Source: Asterella californica
Lineage: Eukaryota > Streptophyta > Marchantiopsida > Marchantiales > Aytoniaceae
DNA length: 64,000 bases
NCBI GenBank assembly: GCA_036924285.1
Contig: JAYKYS010000007.1
Coordinates: forward strand, 3,224,001-3,288,000
Direction of reading: 5' to 3'
Positions within the stretch are counted from its first letter, which is position 1; each line of letters opens with the position of its first letter. Both the position numbers and the translations under genes were made by a program. Below the pieces are notes generated by a model. That model was not told the origin of the DNA, ran no database searches, and was given only the letters and a program-made list of their open reading frames with translations. Of this stretch, positions 34,201 to 43,029 are shown piece after piece.

Positions 34201-36093
34201 GTCCTCCGTATCAGATTCCCAGTAGTCACTAGTGGGTCTATCAGAGTCAGAAGTCACAACTCCAACACCCGAGAGAGGAACTATCACTCTATGAGCTCTA
34301 GGCCCAATCCGTAAATATCCCTTGTGCCACCTATCAGTGGTGCGCACAGCTCTCAACCAAGGCCTACCTAGGAGCAAATCATAACTAGAGTCCTTTAACA
34401 CTTGAAAGGACATCAATGTTTGAACTCCCATCACAGACACGACCACCTTCTCTAACACACCAAGAGGTCTTACCCGTTGCTTGTTAGCCATCCCCACAAC
34501 AATGCTAGCCGGGCGAGTTGGTTCCATCCCCAACTTCTTCATCAACCTCTCCGATATGGCGTTTACAGCCGACCCTCCATCCACCAATACGTCAGAGACG
34601 TAGTGACCATTCAACCGGACTTCAATCTTTGAAGCCCTAGTGCATACCTCTGAAGCATGCACATCCACCACACCAACTCCCACTGACTTTGATGTCTTGC
34701 TCTTGGGTTTCTTCTTCTTGCTTCTCTTCGAACTCAGTCCTCCTCTGAGTTCCCTTCGTAAGCTGGGATTAAGTGCAATCAGTTGTCCAACAGTGATGTT
34801 GGCTTTCTGAGCACCCACATCTTCAACCACATCATATCCCGCTTGGGAAGATGAAATGGTGAAATCCGTCATCCCCAGCTTCCTTCTTGGCTCCCTTGGT
34901 GTACTCGAAACATTACTCGAACGAGTACTTCTACTTGCTGACTCCTCCATGAAAACCGGTCCATCAGAAAATCGAGTTCTTTTCCTTTCTTGAGCTAAAA
35001 GCTCCACCGGTGCATGAGAAGAGTTTGAACTCTCTCCTTTCTCGTAGATGGGATCTCGCACGACATCGATAGTAGCCACCCCCTTGTCTCGTCCTTGTGA
35101 TGGATTTCCTCCACCCACATTCATTCTAACCGCTTCGGCACTTCTTGCTCCGTTGTTAGGACAATTTCGCTGGAAATGAGAACCTCCACACGTCCAACAA
35201 GTGATTCCTCCAAAGTTACCTTGGTTACCTCCAAAGTTACCTTGATTTCCTCGGTTGGGATTGTTGTCGTAACCTCTTTGACCTCCTCCTCCACCTTTGT
35301 TCCTCCATTCTCGTAACTGTACCACGTTTATCTTGAGATCCGCAAGAGTATCGGTGATGCTCTTCAGCTCGGCATGAAAATCAGAGGTGGCAGTAGACAT
35401 CGTTGTTGGGACAACCGGTCTTGACACCACCGTTGGAGTAGGAGCTGACGTTGAAGCAATCACCAATTGTGATGGTGCAGGTGCGATCGTTGTGACTACA
35501 CCAGGAATCGGAGTTGACACCAGAGCAGCATGATGAGGTTGGATGATATCTCCTTCATCCAAACTCTCTTCCATATTTGTCGCTATCTTGATGGCCTCCG
35601 CTTTGGTTGCTGGCTTCTCGTACCTCACTTGGGTTCGAATTGAAGGCCTCAACCCTCCCACCAAGTTCTTGGTCAACACTGCTCCAATCCCCGCCATCGT
35701 TAACTCCACATTGTCTCCACTCTTCCGTAAGACCGTCCGAAACCGTTGCTCCAACTTATCCACCCTTTCGGCATACTGCCGAACTTTCTCGTCGTCCCGT
35801 TGCCTCAAATGAGTAAGCTCCACCATGAGCTTCTCATAACTCTCTTCTGGGAGAAATTCTTCGATGAGTGCATTACTCAACGTCTCCCATGTGTCTTCAA
35901 CTGCACCAGGTGTCTGGCTCTTCACTCGGTCTTCATACCACGTAAGAGCAAAATCTTCTAAAAACTCTGGCAGTAACAACACCCATTCTTCCTTCCTTCT
36001 CACGTTGTTTCCGATGCAACCTCTTTTGAAGTCTCGAACAAATGGTTCTACATCTTCATTGTCCTTCCCATGAAACACGGGTAGCTTTCCCAT
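31207..36093 (-). CDS. TyC Gag-Pol polyprotein, 1628 aa
   Basis: A single open frame starts at the ATG at 36091-36093. Domains by approximate residue: retrotransposon Gag 1-200; Gly/Asn-rich tract, then a CCHC knuckle (CWTCGGSHFQRNC) near 300; protease site VLVDGGSAVNAIS near 505; RT with GDGYSGYNQIKIA and catalytic FIDDF near 900; RNase H with LYTDASNVAIG near 1048; integrase zinc region (HDGTVCGGH ... CKTCDVC) near 1265-1300; integrase Asp, Asp and Glu in GIDFVGP, VSDRGGEF and LAEKTN (about 1328, 1391, 1427); and a C-terminal GPF-type domain with YFGPFVVDKVW. No chromodomain. Gag and pol are fused in one frame. The reading is intact, unlike every other element in the window. Confidence 0.95.
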   Translation of the reverse strand: MGKLPVFHGKDNEDVEPFVRDFKRGCIGNNVRRKEEWVLLLPEFLEDFALTWYEDRVKSQTPGAVEDTWETLSNALIEEFLPEESYEKLMVELTHLRQRDDEKVRQYAERVDKLEQRFRTVLRKSGDNVELTMAGIGAVLTKNLVGGLRPSIRTQVRYEKPATKAEAIKIATNMEESLDEGDIIQPHHAALVSTPIPGVVTTIAPAPSQLVIASTSAPTPTVVSRPVVPTTMSTATSDFHAELKSITDTLADLKINVVQLREWRNKGGGGGQRGYDNNPNRGNQGNFGGNQGNFGGITCWTCGGSHFQRNCPNNGARSAEAVRMNVGGGNPSQGRDKGVATIDVVRDPIYEKGESSNSSHAPVELLAQERKRTRFSDGPVFMEESASRSTRSSNVSSTPREPRRKLGMTDFTISSSQAGYDVVEDVGAQKANITVGQLIALNPSLRRELRGGLSSKRSKKKKPKSKTSKSVGVGVVDVHASEVCTRASKIEVRLNGHYVSDVLVDGGSAVNAISERLMKKLGMEPTRPASIVVGMANKQRVRPLGVLEKVVVSVMGVQTLMSFQVLKDSSYDLLLGRPWLRAVRTTDRWHKGYLRIGPRAHRVIVPLSGVGVVTSDSDRPTSDYWESDTEDDQSVSEVDTRDSYDQESSSEDEGCGRDESLHQLSAIDLLPRPAVEKDPDKEELSEAEIVRRLSTLKFGINVTQEEKSRFLDIFRKYIHVFAFSYKDLKEVTLETHRIELEEHARPVRQKQRRVNPTTAMMVKEEIDKLKEVSFIYEVENSEWVSPIVIVKKKNGKLRVCIDYKKLNAVTKKDYYPLPFIDEILEEVAGHEWYNFGDGYSGYNQIKIAQEYQQLTTFTTPWGTFAFRVMPFGLCNAPATFQRFMNKVFEPFIGKFVRDFIDDFCVYGRKEDHFDHVIKVLQRLEQANASLNPEKCIFGCEEGLLLGHIISKNGIAVDPEKVKKIVDLPFPINLTKLRQFLGMVGYYRRFVFSFSNKAIALTMYMKKGVDFDLIVHDQKAKEAFEELKKALVTAPILAKPEWSKAFILYTDASNVAIGCTLSQLDGDGHDHPIAYASRQMVPAEKNYSVTEREGLAVIFGLKKFRHYLLGGKFSIVTDHKALKYIFNKPNAEGRIARWKILLTEYDYVIEDRPGKKHANADLLSRAYDDEGEEPFDDSFPDEHLMTITSIEEIPDEYKEIWSFLADGSFPEGMHTRERNALIKRCKPYTMVEGILFHQGADGLLRRAVGQKEAFKLMHEFHDGTVCGGHFAGKITAFKILDAGYHWRGIFKECLDYCKTCDVCQAFALKSTRTPPLRSILVLGPFEKWGIDFVGPLNKTPRGNRYIVVATDYCTKWVEARPLRETNETEVGRFLWERIITRFGCPLELVSDRGGEFVGSMTTAMLQHFSIKPRVTTSYKPNANGLAEKTNLTLCMMLAKDAGVETAKHTWDKRLHAILWEYRTTTKTSTGYSPFRLVYGVESKLPIQFELDTFQTIQRKLKRSRGEDVVKSRREQLMELEETRAVAMIRMERAQAYQKKSYDKRLGKREVKPFQVGDWVMLYDAIRFKRARKKFLPRYFGPFVVDKVWSNFTYDLQELGGRRFDRVNHDKLKLFHRRKLSLHSEDGAKI

Positions 36094-36306
36094 CTTGTAA
36101 CTACTCTTTCTACTCTTCTAATCGTCGTGCAATAACTACTCGCTAAAAGAGTACGAACATCACCAATTCCATTCGCGAATAATCTACCATAGGTAAAATG
36201 AAAGGAAATGGTTGTAACAACACCTCTTGTGCCATCTCTTCTCTCAAGGTAATCATGAGCCTGAGTCGCATCACCGCCTTCTCCACCATCCGAATGACGA
36301 TCTCCA

Positions 36307-36783
36307 TCACAACTCAGCCGAGTTCTCTTTTGAAGTCGACAACTTCTCCGTCTCAGCTCTTTGAGTCTCGTCCAACTTATCGACTACTGACGTAAGTAGG
36401 ACGGCCACATCGACGCACTTGTGTCCTCTGGATAGATCACCCACTCCACAACTTGGACAAGGATCTTCGCCTAGAAGATGAATTGGCGCTAGTGACGATG
36501 GATCCACTCGAAGACTTAAATCAGTAAACTCCCGCTTCCCTTTAGCTCTCTCGGTTCTGATTCTAGTTGGACAATTCACTACTTTATGTCCCAACCCTCT
36601 ACAGAAATAACACCACAAGTCGGTTTCTACTCTTCTCCTCGGAGATTCTACTTGAGGTTTTGTACTAGGGTTCTCAAACTCAACGATAATCTCTTTCGAG
36701 CTCTCTCCGACGCTTACTATGACATCTAAACCTTGAGGAAGGTTTCTAAGTCTAACTTTCCAATCTTTTGAATTTCCACTCAT
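36307..36783 (-). CDS. TyC accessory ORF: zinc-knuckle protein, ~158 aa
   Basis: It starts at the ATG 36781-36783 (MSGNSKDWKVRLRNLPQG); the open frame extends a few codons upstream only through a non-ATG codon. It contains a CCHC knuckle (CYFCRGLGHKVVNC) and a second Cys/His cluster (CPSCGVGDLSRGHKC). It ends about 210 bases before the gag-pol ATG, on the same strand. Knuckles suggest nucleic-acid binding (inference). An ORF between the 5' LTR and gag is not part of the standard Ty3 layout. Some plant lineages such as Ogre carry one, but I see no resemblance to those. Confidence 0.7.
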   Translation of the reverse strand: MSGNSKDWKVRLRNLPQGLDVIVSVGESSKEIIVEFENPSTKPQVESPRRRVETDLWCYFCRGLGHKVVNCPTRIRTERAKGKREFTDLSLRVDPSSLAPIHLLGEDPCPSCGVGDLSRGHKCVDVAVLLTSVVDKLDETQRAETEKLSTSKENSAEL

Positions 36784-36921
36784 GTTGCACCTTCTCAACC
36801 ATTAAGTGGACAAAATATCATAGAGGAAAATAATTCTACATTACTTTCTTAACTCTTCCGAGCTTTATATTGGAAATCGTGTATTATACATGCTATACAC
36901 GAAATAAAATCTAATCTAAAT

Positions 36922-37239
36922 TTAACTATCGAAGATATGATCCTCCTCACCATCGTTTGTACTAATCACAACAGACATCTTGAACTCACTCTTGTAAAAA
37001 TCCAACTCTACTTCACCAGGAGCATTCGTGGCCTCCATAGTGAATGATGCTTTAAACTCGACTTTCTTCAAATCTGTGCCAATGGTCGCGGAAGCTTCTT
37101 CGTATAGGGTAAAGAGAGCACCCCAAGTGCTATAGATGCGTGTTCGTAACTCATCTATACTTAACTTGGGCTTCTCCGTCTCTGTTCGAACTCCTAAACG
37201 TCTCTTCTTCCACCTCGTCATTCGAACTGGATTCCCCAT
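36922..37239 (-). CDS. TyC accessory ORF: 105-aa acidic/basic protein of unknown function
   Basis: The ATG is at 37237-37239 (MGNPVRMTRWKKRRLG). A basic N-terminus is followed by an alternating hydrophilic stretch (KLSIDELRTRIYSTWGALFT, KVEFKASFTMEA, VELDFYKSEFKMSV) and an acidic end DGEEDHIFDS. It lies upstream of the zinc-knuckle ORF within the leader, on the same strand. I recognise no domain. Lack of stops agrees with the intact state of the element, but coding is not proven; a spliced or internally initiated message would be needed to express it. Confidence 0.5.
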   Translation of the reverse strand: MGNPVRMTRWKKRRLGVRTETEKPKLSIDELRTRIYSTWGALFTLYEEASATIGTDLKKVEFKASFTMEATNAPGEVELDFYKSEFKMSVVISTNDGEEDHIFDS

Positions 37240-37391
37240 GACGTATCTTCAAGACCTCCTTGTATGCCGAAACGTATATCTCTTAGTTGGTAAGAGATCT
37301 CTCCAAGATTTTTGTGGTCTGCAGTAGCTCAACCTCCAAGCTACTAAATCATGAAGTTTCAACAGAAACTTCCCTAATCAGAAGAGATGGT

Positions 37392-37830
37392 GATGACTGT
37401 ACAAATTTTCAGAGAACTGAAATTTGTATATTTTCACTTCCCTCATGGTTGTCAACCCCCTCCACTTTGAAAAATCCTTTCTCCCTCTTCAGACCTCATC
37501 TTCTCATGATTTCTTTTGTCCTGGATAGCTTATCAGCCACTCTAAAACATTGGAAAGTTTCTCAGGAAAATAAAATTCACAGAAAATCTGGCACTGACTG
37601 TAAACTTTTTCCAGAGAACAGAATTCCTCAACTCTCACGAATAGACCCCCTCAACTTTGAAAAATCATTGCTCCCTCTCTAGACCACCTTTTCCTATGAT
37701 TTCTTTTGTCTTAGATAGGTTATCAGCCAATCTAAAACACTGGAAAGTTTCACAGGAAAATAAAATTCACAGAAAAGTTGACAGCGACTGTACAAATTTT
37801 CCAGAGAGCAGAATTTCTAAACTCACAAAT
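37392..37830 (-). repeat. ~190-bp tandem repeat in the TyC leader
   Basis: Two clear units, at about 37466 and 37656 (offset 190), share 'tttgaaaaatc', 'gatttcttttgtc', 'ggaaaataaaattcacagaaaa' and 'gactgtacaaatttt'. A partial unit precedes them at 37392. It lies between the primer site and the first accessory ORF. The ORFs read across it on the plus strand are not credible genes. Confidence 0.85.
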
Positions 37831-38105
37831 TTCTCTCCTCTAATAACTTTTCTCTCCTCCTTTCTCTACAACTCTTGTTGCACCTTCTTTCAACTCTCCT
37901 CAAACCCTTTCTAAGTGAACAAGATGTAAAGAATGACTTCGAACGCGTCATATATCACTACGGGATACACGAAAGGTTCTAACGTTGCTAACATCGCGTT
38001 AGCTCTCTCTCCTCCCAACGTTCTCTCCATGTGCTCTCTCATAATCTCCTTTTGTCGAATATAGAACTGAACTCTAAACATCGTTCAACGATCCCTTCAA
38101 GTGAG

Positions 38106-38123
38106 GTCCCGGCAACAGAACCA
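38106..38123 (-). other. TyC primer-binding site candidate
   Basis: Four bases inside the 5' LTR, the minus strand reads TGGTTCTGTTGCCGGGAC, which begins with TGG. It resembles, but is not identical to, the Asp-type primer site used by some plant Ty3 lineages. The tRNA is not assigned. Confidence 0.6.
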
Positions 38124-38127
38124 AAAA

Positions 38128-39036
38128 TGTAAACCCTCCGTGGTCCTATCGATCAACTACCCCCCGATCTCTCAACCTCCACGATCGTCATCCACGAATC
38201 TGCAACATGTCGGGTCTGTCTCTCACTCAGGGGTCACCTCTGATGGCTTTGATGGAAGCACACCATGAACTTGAAGGGAAAATGCTGAGTTCACTCATTC
38301 ATAAACTTATCAACTAAAAAAAAATCTCCTTAAACACATCAATTAAAATCCTCCATTCTAACGACGTCTCTCAAGTTCTCACATGCTAAAAATATCCCAC
38401 ACTCTCTATATTACTCAAGTTGTCATTACGACAATGTGAAAACAAGGATGAGGAGCTCTTCTCTACTCCTCTATTTATACATTCTAGGTTTTTACTTTGG
38501 TACCCCCGGTAACTCAGCCGTAACTACTTTTACCGGGTTTTACTAAGATATTACTTAAGGTAAAAGCATTGATCACATGGGCTTTTTACCTTTTCACATG
38601 GGCTTATTCCTTCAAAGTCAACAACTTCTAGAAGGATTCTGGAATATTCTCAAGGAATCTCGAATTTCCACCCCCCCTCTACACTAGGACCCACTAAAAA
38701 GGAAACATGTGGAATCTCTTCTTGTTTTTAATGCCCACAAAGTCCACAACTTTAATCCAACCACTAATATCAAGTCAAAAAGGAGATAAGGGATACTTTC
38801 CACCTCCTTTCTACCTTTTAGACAAGATGACAAGATAGTAGTGCTCACTCTTTAGCAAATATCTGAATTCTGCCAAAAGTACAGCTAAGTTTAACCATAA
38901 CTAACTTTTAGATAGTCATGACTAACTTGATACATCCTTAAAGTACTTTGGCAGCCAATAAACATTCTCAACACTTAGTTATAACTAAACACCTTACTAA
39001 TAGACAAACTTCCTATGTGTAACATAGGTCGTTACA
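38128..39036 (-). repeat. TyC 5' LTR
   Basis: The 909-bp partner of 30287-31193, with the same termini. The end is set by the GTTC target duplication and by resumption of LB sequence at 39037. Confidence 0.95.
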
Positions 39037-39128
39037 GTTCGCAGGGCTTCCTAGCTTATCAGAAGCCGCGTTAAGAGCTCCAGTAGGAATAGATCAGGAA
39101 GAGATTGCCTCCGAGCAATCAAAGTAGA
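39037..39128 (+). pseudogene. LB ORF tail, right part
   Basis: It reads 'gcagggcttcctagc' and on to a TAG after codons for EEIASEQSK, matching IATEQSE at the end of the LB ORF at 27477. Joined to 30171-30286 minus one GTTC, it aligns base for base in length with the uninterrupted copy around 27390, which proves the TyC insertion site. Confidence 0.85.
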
Positions 39129-39206
39129 CAGTAACCACAACCGACGTTGACATTTCCAAACTTAGTAGGAACCGAACATGCTATCTTAAGGATGGCAGTT
39201 TTTCAG

Positions 39207-39935
39207 TGTAAAATTAGTTAAGATGCCATGTGGCAGAGTAGGAAGCGCAAGAACAGGAAAGGGAAACGGCTTGCATGTGGAGTGGCAGCCTTCTGACAGC
39301 GCCCATCTCTCCCTGGTGGTCGTCTCCTCTATTTTCTCGTGGTAGATGGCATAAGTAGGATCAAAGAGTAGGAAATCTAGTTCTTCATACACACTACACC
39401 CGATGTTTGAGATATACGAATAGACTGGGATTATACCGGAGGGGTCTGCATCCTCGCTTCCAGCAGTGATTCGAAGATGTAGATAGAGATAGTGGACAGT
39501 TTAGGAGCAGGGAACGGCATCCTCGTGCAGTCTTGTTGGCTAAATTGGTGTGTCGAGGAGTAGGAGCAGGAAGTAGAGGGAGTGAGCTTCCCAATCCCAA
39601 TGTGACTTCTTCTCGGAGAATGGATTGCTGATTTGAGTGCAGAAGCTTTGTCCATGTCTTCTGGGTGGTGGATTTTCTTGGATTCACTTCCGATTGTGCA
39701 TGGGAAGCGTTCTTCTTGAGTGGCGGTGACTGTCAGCAGTTGTGCAGATTCACAGCTTGGCTCGTCCAGTAGAGCACTTCGGATCTACGTACGGACGGTC
39801 TTATGGATAAGAGATCCCAGAAGACAGAGTAGCCGGAGCAGCGAGAGAAGAAGAAAGAAGCCTTCTTCCCACAGCAGAAGACGACATCCTCAAGTAGAAG
39901 ACGGTGCAACTATACGCACGTTTGTTGTCTTATGC
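39207..39935 (+). repeat. LB LTR, 3'-truncated
   Basis: It starts TGTAAAATTAGTTAAG and follows the LB LTR (27549 onward, with internal indels) up to 'cgcacgtttgttgtctt', where TyD leader sequence takes over. About 650 bases of the LTR's 3' part are missing. Confidence 0.7.
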
Positions 39936-40036
39936 TTCAGTGAGCGAGAACTTGAGGTAGCGGTTGAAGACTGGACGCTTGAGGAGAGACGCGAGACACA
40001 AAACGGATAAACGTTTCTAAGTGAACACTTGGAGCA

Positions 40037-41137
40037 ATGGTCGACCTAAGATAGAGTTCCAAGACGAAGATCAAGAGACGAGTGACGGCTGACACCGGGA
40101 CCAGATCGACTCGAGCTAGCCCCGAGACACAGTCAGGAGACGATAACTGACAACTTTCGTCCCAACGTCAAGGGAGTCTAGTACCAACTGCGGCACCGGT
40201 GCAGCAAGATGGAGTCTTGCCAACGGTGCTCAATGATTCAGACGCGGGAAGTCAAAGAGCCTTGTATGCGGAACTCATAAAGATGATGAAGATCATGCAT
40301 GAGGGTATGATCTCTAAGGATAAACGTATCGGTAAGCTTGAGATAGGCCAATGGAGTTCTTCGTCTACTAGAAAGCTTTGTAAGACAAATTTACCGACTC
40401 TATTTTCAGATATAAGACGAGCTCGCAAGGTTAAGGATTTCGTAACTGAGTTGGACCTATACTTTGAGGCGCAATAGACTCAGGAGTCAGACAAGACGAG
40501 AGTGGCGATTACGTTCCTGAAGGATCATGCGCTTCTCTGGTGGACTACATACAAGGATGAGCATGCCTTGACCGTCTCGACACTTGGTTGGAAAGAGTTC
40601 AAGATGTTGCTCGTGGGACGATTCACTCCGGAGTATCAAAGAATTCGGGATGGTGTCGAGCTAGTTAGGCTGAAGCAGACAGAGACCTTAAGTGCTTATG
40701 TGCGGGAGTTTAGTGCCAAGCTGGACTCGTTCTCCAAGTGGACTGAGGAGACCAACATATGTATATTTATTGGGGGACTCAAGTCTAGCTCGGAGAAGGC
40801 TCTCTTTCGGATGCCAGAGCTACTTGCGACAAGTGCCGAACTTTTGAAGCTAGCGAAGCGAATTGAGGACGACAAAGTCCAGCAACAGAAACCTTTTGAA
40901 CCACGCAACACGGACAAGTTTCAGAAGAAGAACAAGAGCTTCAAGCGATAGTGGGATGGGGGTGAGAAGGATCGGAAGGATTCTTCTGCTCCGGCAGCAA
41001 AGCGGCATCAAACAGGAGCAACACCTACGAGACAAACACCTCAGAAGGGCAATGATGCTAAGTTTACTTGCTACAATTGTGACGAGGCGGGCCATATTGC
41101 TAAGGGGTGCACGAAACCTAAGGTTAGTAACTGTAGC
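40037..41137 (+). pseudogene. TyD gag with zinc knuckle
   Basis: The ATG at 40037 is in the same frame as all downstream gag-protease sequence. The capsid region has LPTLFSDIRRARKVKDF, ITFLKDHALLWWTTYKDEH, FTPEYQRIRDG and YVREFSAKLDSF. The CCHC knuckle is CYNCDEAGHIAKGC at about 41071-41112. In-frame stops include those near 40052 and 40148, TAG at 40475 and TAG at 40949. The inverted fragment at 46905-47277 carries the same Gag start with fewer stops. Confidence 0.82.
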
Positions 41138-41611
41138 ATGAATGTGTTTGTTGCAAAGGACTTGTTGGAGGACCAGATGACTGTGACCTTGAGAACCACG
41201 AAGAAGACGTCGAGACTGATGTTTCTACAAGCCAAAGTTGCTAACCGTGATGTTACTTTTCTTGTGGACACAGGAACGACCCACTCCTTCATAAGTACAA
41301 AATTGGTGAAGAAGTTAGACTTGTCTACCTCCAAGGCAGACAAACCTATTCAAGTGCATTTTGCCAAAGGCAAGACGTACCAAACTTCCAAAATGATCTT
41401 AGACGTAGGATTTGCGTGTAGGAAGTTGGAGTTCACAGAGAACTTCATGATGTGCGAGATGGATGATATCCATGCGGTTTTGGGGAACACTTTTTTGGAC
41501 AGGTTTGAAGTGGAACTTAGACGGAAACCTTTAAGGTTGAACATTAGAGTTAAAGGGCGGAAGCTGAGAGTGAGGTTGATTTGAAAGGCGTGGAAAATTG
41601 ACGACTTTGCA
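41138..41611 (+). pseudogene. TyD protease
   Basis: It contains the canonical protease site FLVDTGTTHSFISTKLV, followed by a second conserved block DDIHAVLGNTFLDRFEVEL. The frame is continuous with gag. A TGA at 41582-41584 interrupts the link to RT. Confidence 0.85.
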
Positions 41612-43029
41612 GTGAATTTGATCAAAGATAAACAGATGGACTTCAAGGACGGAGTCATGTGTTTGATACGGATTGCAGATTTGATGACGGATGGCGTACA
41701 AGAGAAAACATCAAGGGACGTGACTAAACTTCCGAAGGTGCTTCGCGAAGTGATTAAGGAGTTTGAGGATGTCTTGACGAATGAGTTACCTGCTGAGTTA
41801 TCTCCAAGGCGGGTGGTGGATCACAAGATTGAGATCTTGTCAGGATCAGAACCACCTTCCAAAGCTCCTTACCGACTCAATCAGGTGGAACTCCTTGAGT
41901 TGAAAAGACAACTCAATGAACTATTAGCGCGGGGATATATTCAAACCAGCAAGTCACCTTATGGAGCCTCAGTTTTTTTTGCAAAGAAAAAGGATGGGAA
42001 GTTACGACTCTGTGTAGATGATCGTGCACTCAATAAGGTGACAGTGAAGAATAATTATCCTTGCCAAGGATAGATGACTTGTTGATAGGTTAGCGGGCGC
42101 AAAGTACTTCAGCATGATAGACTTGAAGTCGGGATATTACCAGATCTGGATAGCTGATCAAGATGTTGAGAAGACCGCTTGTCGAACCAGATACGGATCG
42201 TTTGAATTCGTGGTGATGCCATTTGGACTCTACAATGCCCCTTCAACGTTCACTACATTGATGAACATACTTTTTTGCGAGAAGATGGATGAGTTTGTCA
42301 TCGTTTACATCGATGACATCTTGATCTACCCCAAAACCTTGGAGTCGCACACGGAGTAGCTAAGGGTGGTGTTGACGAAGCTGCGGGAGCATAAGCTGTT
42401 TGTCAATGTTGACAAGAGTGAGTTCGATTTGGAACGCATTAACTTCTTGAGACATGTCATTAGTGCAAAAGGAGTCGGTCCGAATATGCAGAAGGTGGAC
42501 GCGATTGTGACTTGGGAGCCTCCGACTACAGTGAAGAGGATGCGGAGATTCTTAGGATTGACGCAGTTCTATCGCAAGTATGTGAAGAGGTTTTCAAAGA
42601 TCACGAAGCTGCTGATGGACTAGGCAAGAAAAGACGCACAGATAAGTTGGACCAAGAAGGTGGATGATGCGTTTCAGACGATCAAATCTATTTTGTCAAA
42701 GGCGTCAGTTTTGAAGCTGCCGGAGTTCGACAAACCATTCGAGGTGTACACGGACGCGAGCGACTATGCGATTGACGGAGTGTTGGTGTAGGATGTAAAA
42801 CCTGTAGCGTACGAAAGCAAGAAGTTATCTGGGACGGAGAGTCGATGGCCGACTCATGAGAAGGAATTGTTTGCGGTGGTTCATTGCTTGAAGAAATGAC
42901 GGCATTACTTGGGACTTCACAAAACCTAAGTTTATACTGATAATATTTCGCTCAAGTACTTTGAGACACAAGATCGGGTGATGTCAAAGCAACTGCGTCT
43001 CATGAATGTGGAATTAATCCACAAAGCGA
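41612..43029 (+). pseudogene. TyD reverse transcriptase and RNase H
   Basis: RT motifs are [51 protein letters not shown] and catalytic VYIDDILIY (canonical YIDD). RNase H: FEVYTDASDYAIDGVLV and HEKELFAVVHCL. Two single-base losses near 42064 and 42094 change the frame. Stops lie at 42357 (TAG), 42621 (TAG), 42789 (TAG), 42897 (TGA) and 42927 (TAA). Coding is cut at 43029 by the solo LTR; residues resume with GKDNVVPDVLSRKEEY at about 44487. Confidence 0.85.

Larger units (their letters stand above)
30287..39036 (-). mobile_element. TyC: intact Ty3/Gypsy element with two extra upstream ORFs
   Basis: LTRs of about 908 bp (30287-31193 and 38128-39036) bound the element, and a 4-bp duplication GTTC flanks it (30283-30286, 39037-39040). 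The 8.75-kb element has a PBS, a 2-kb leader with two small ORFs, one uninterrupted 1628-codon gag-pol ORF and a PPT. By eye the LTRs differ by about four substitutions and a few small indels, so insertion is recent. It has no chromodomain. It is the only element here with no nonsense codons, and it may be capable of movement. Confidence 0.95.

Noticed and set aside
40475..42929. In-frame TAG, TGA and TAA codons as possible programmed read-through or a changed genetic code
   Set aside because: All three stop codons occur, at Trp, Gln and Arg sites, alongside true frameshifts. The intact TyC and the hydroxylase gene use the standard code. Decay is simpler.
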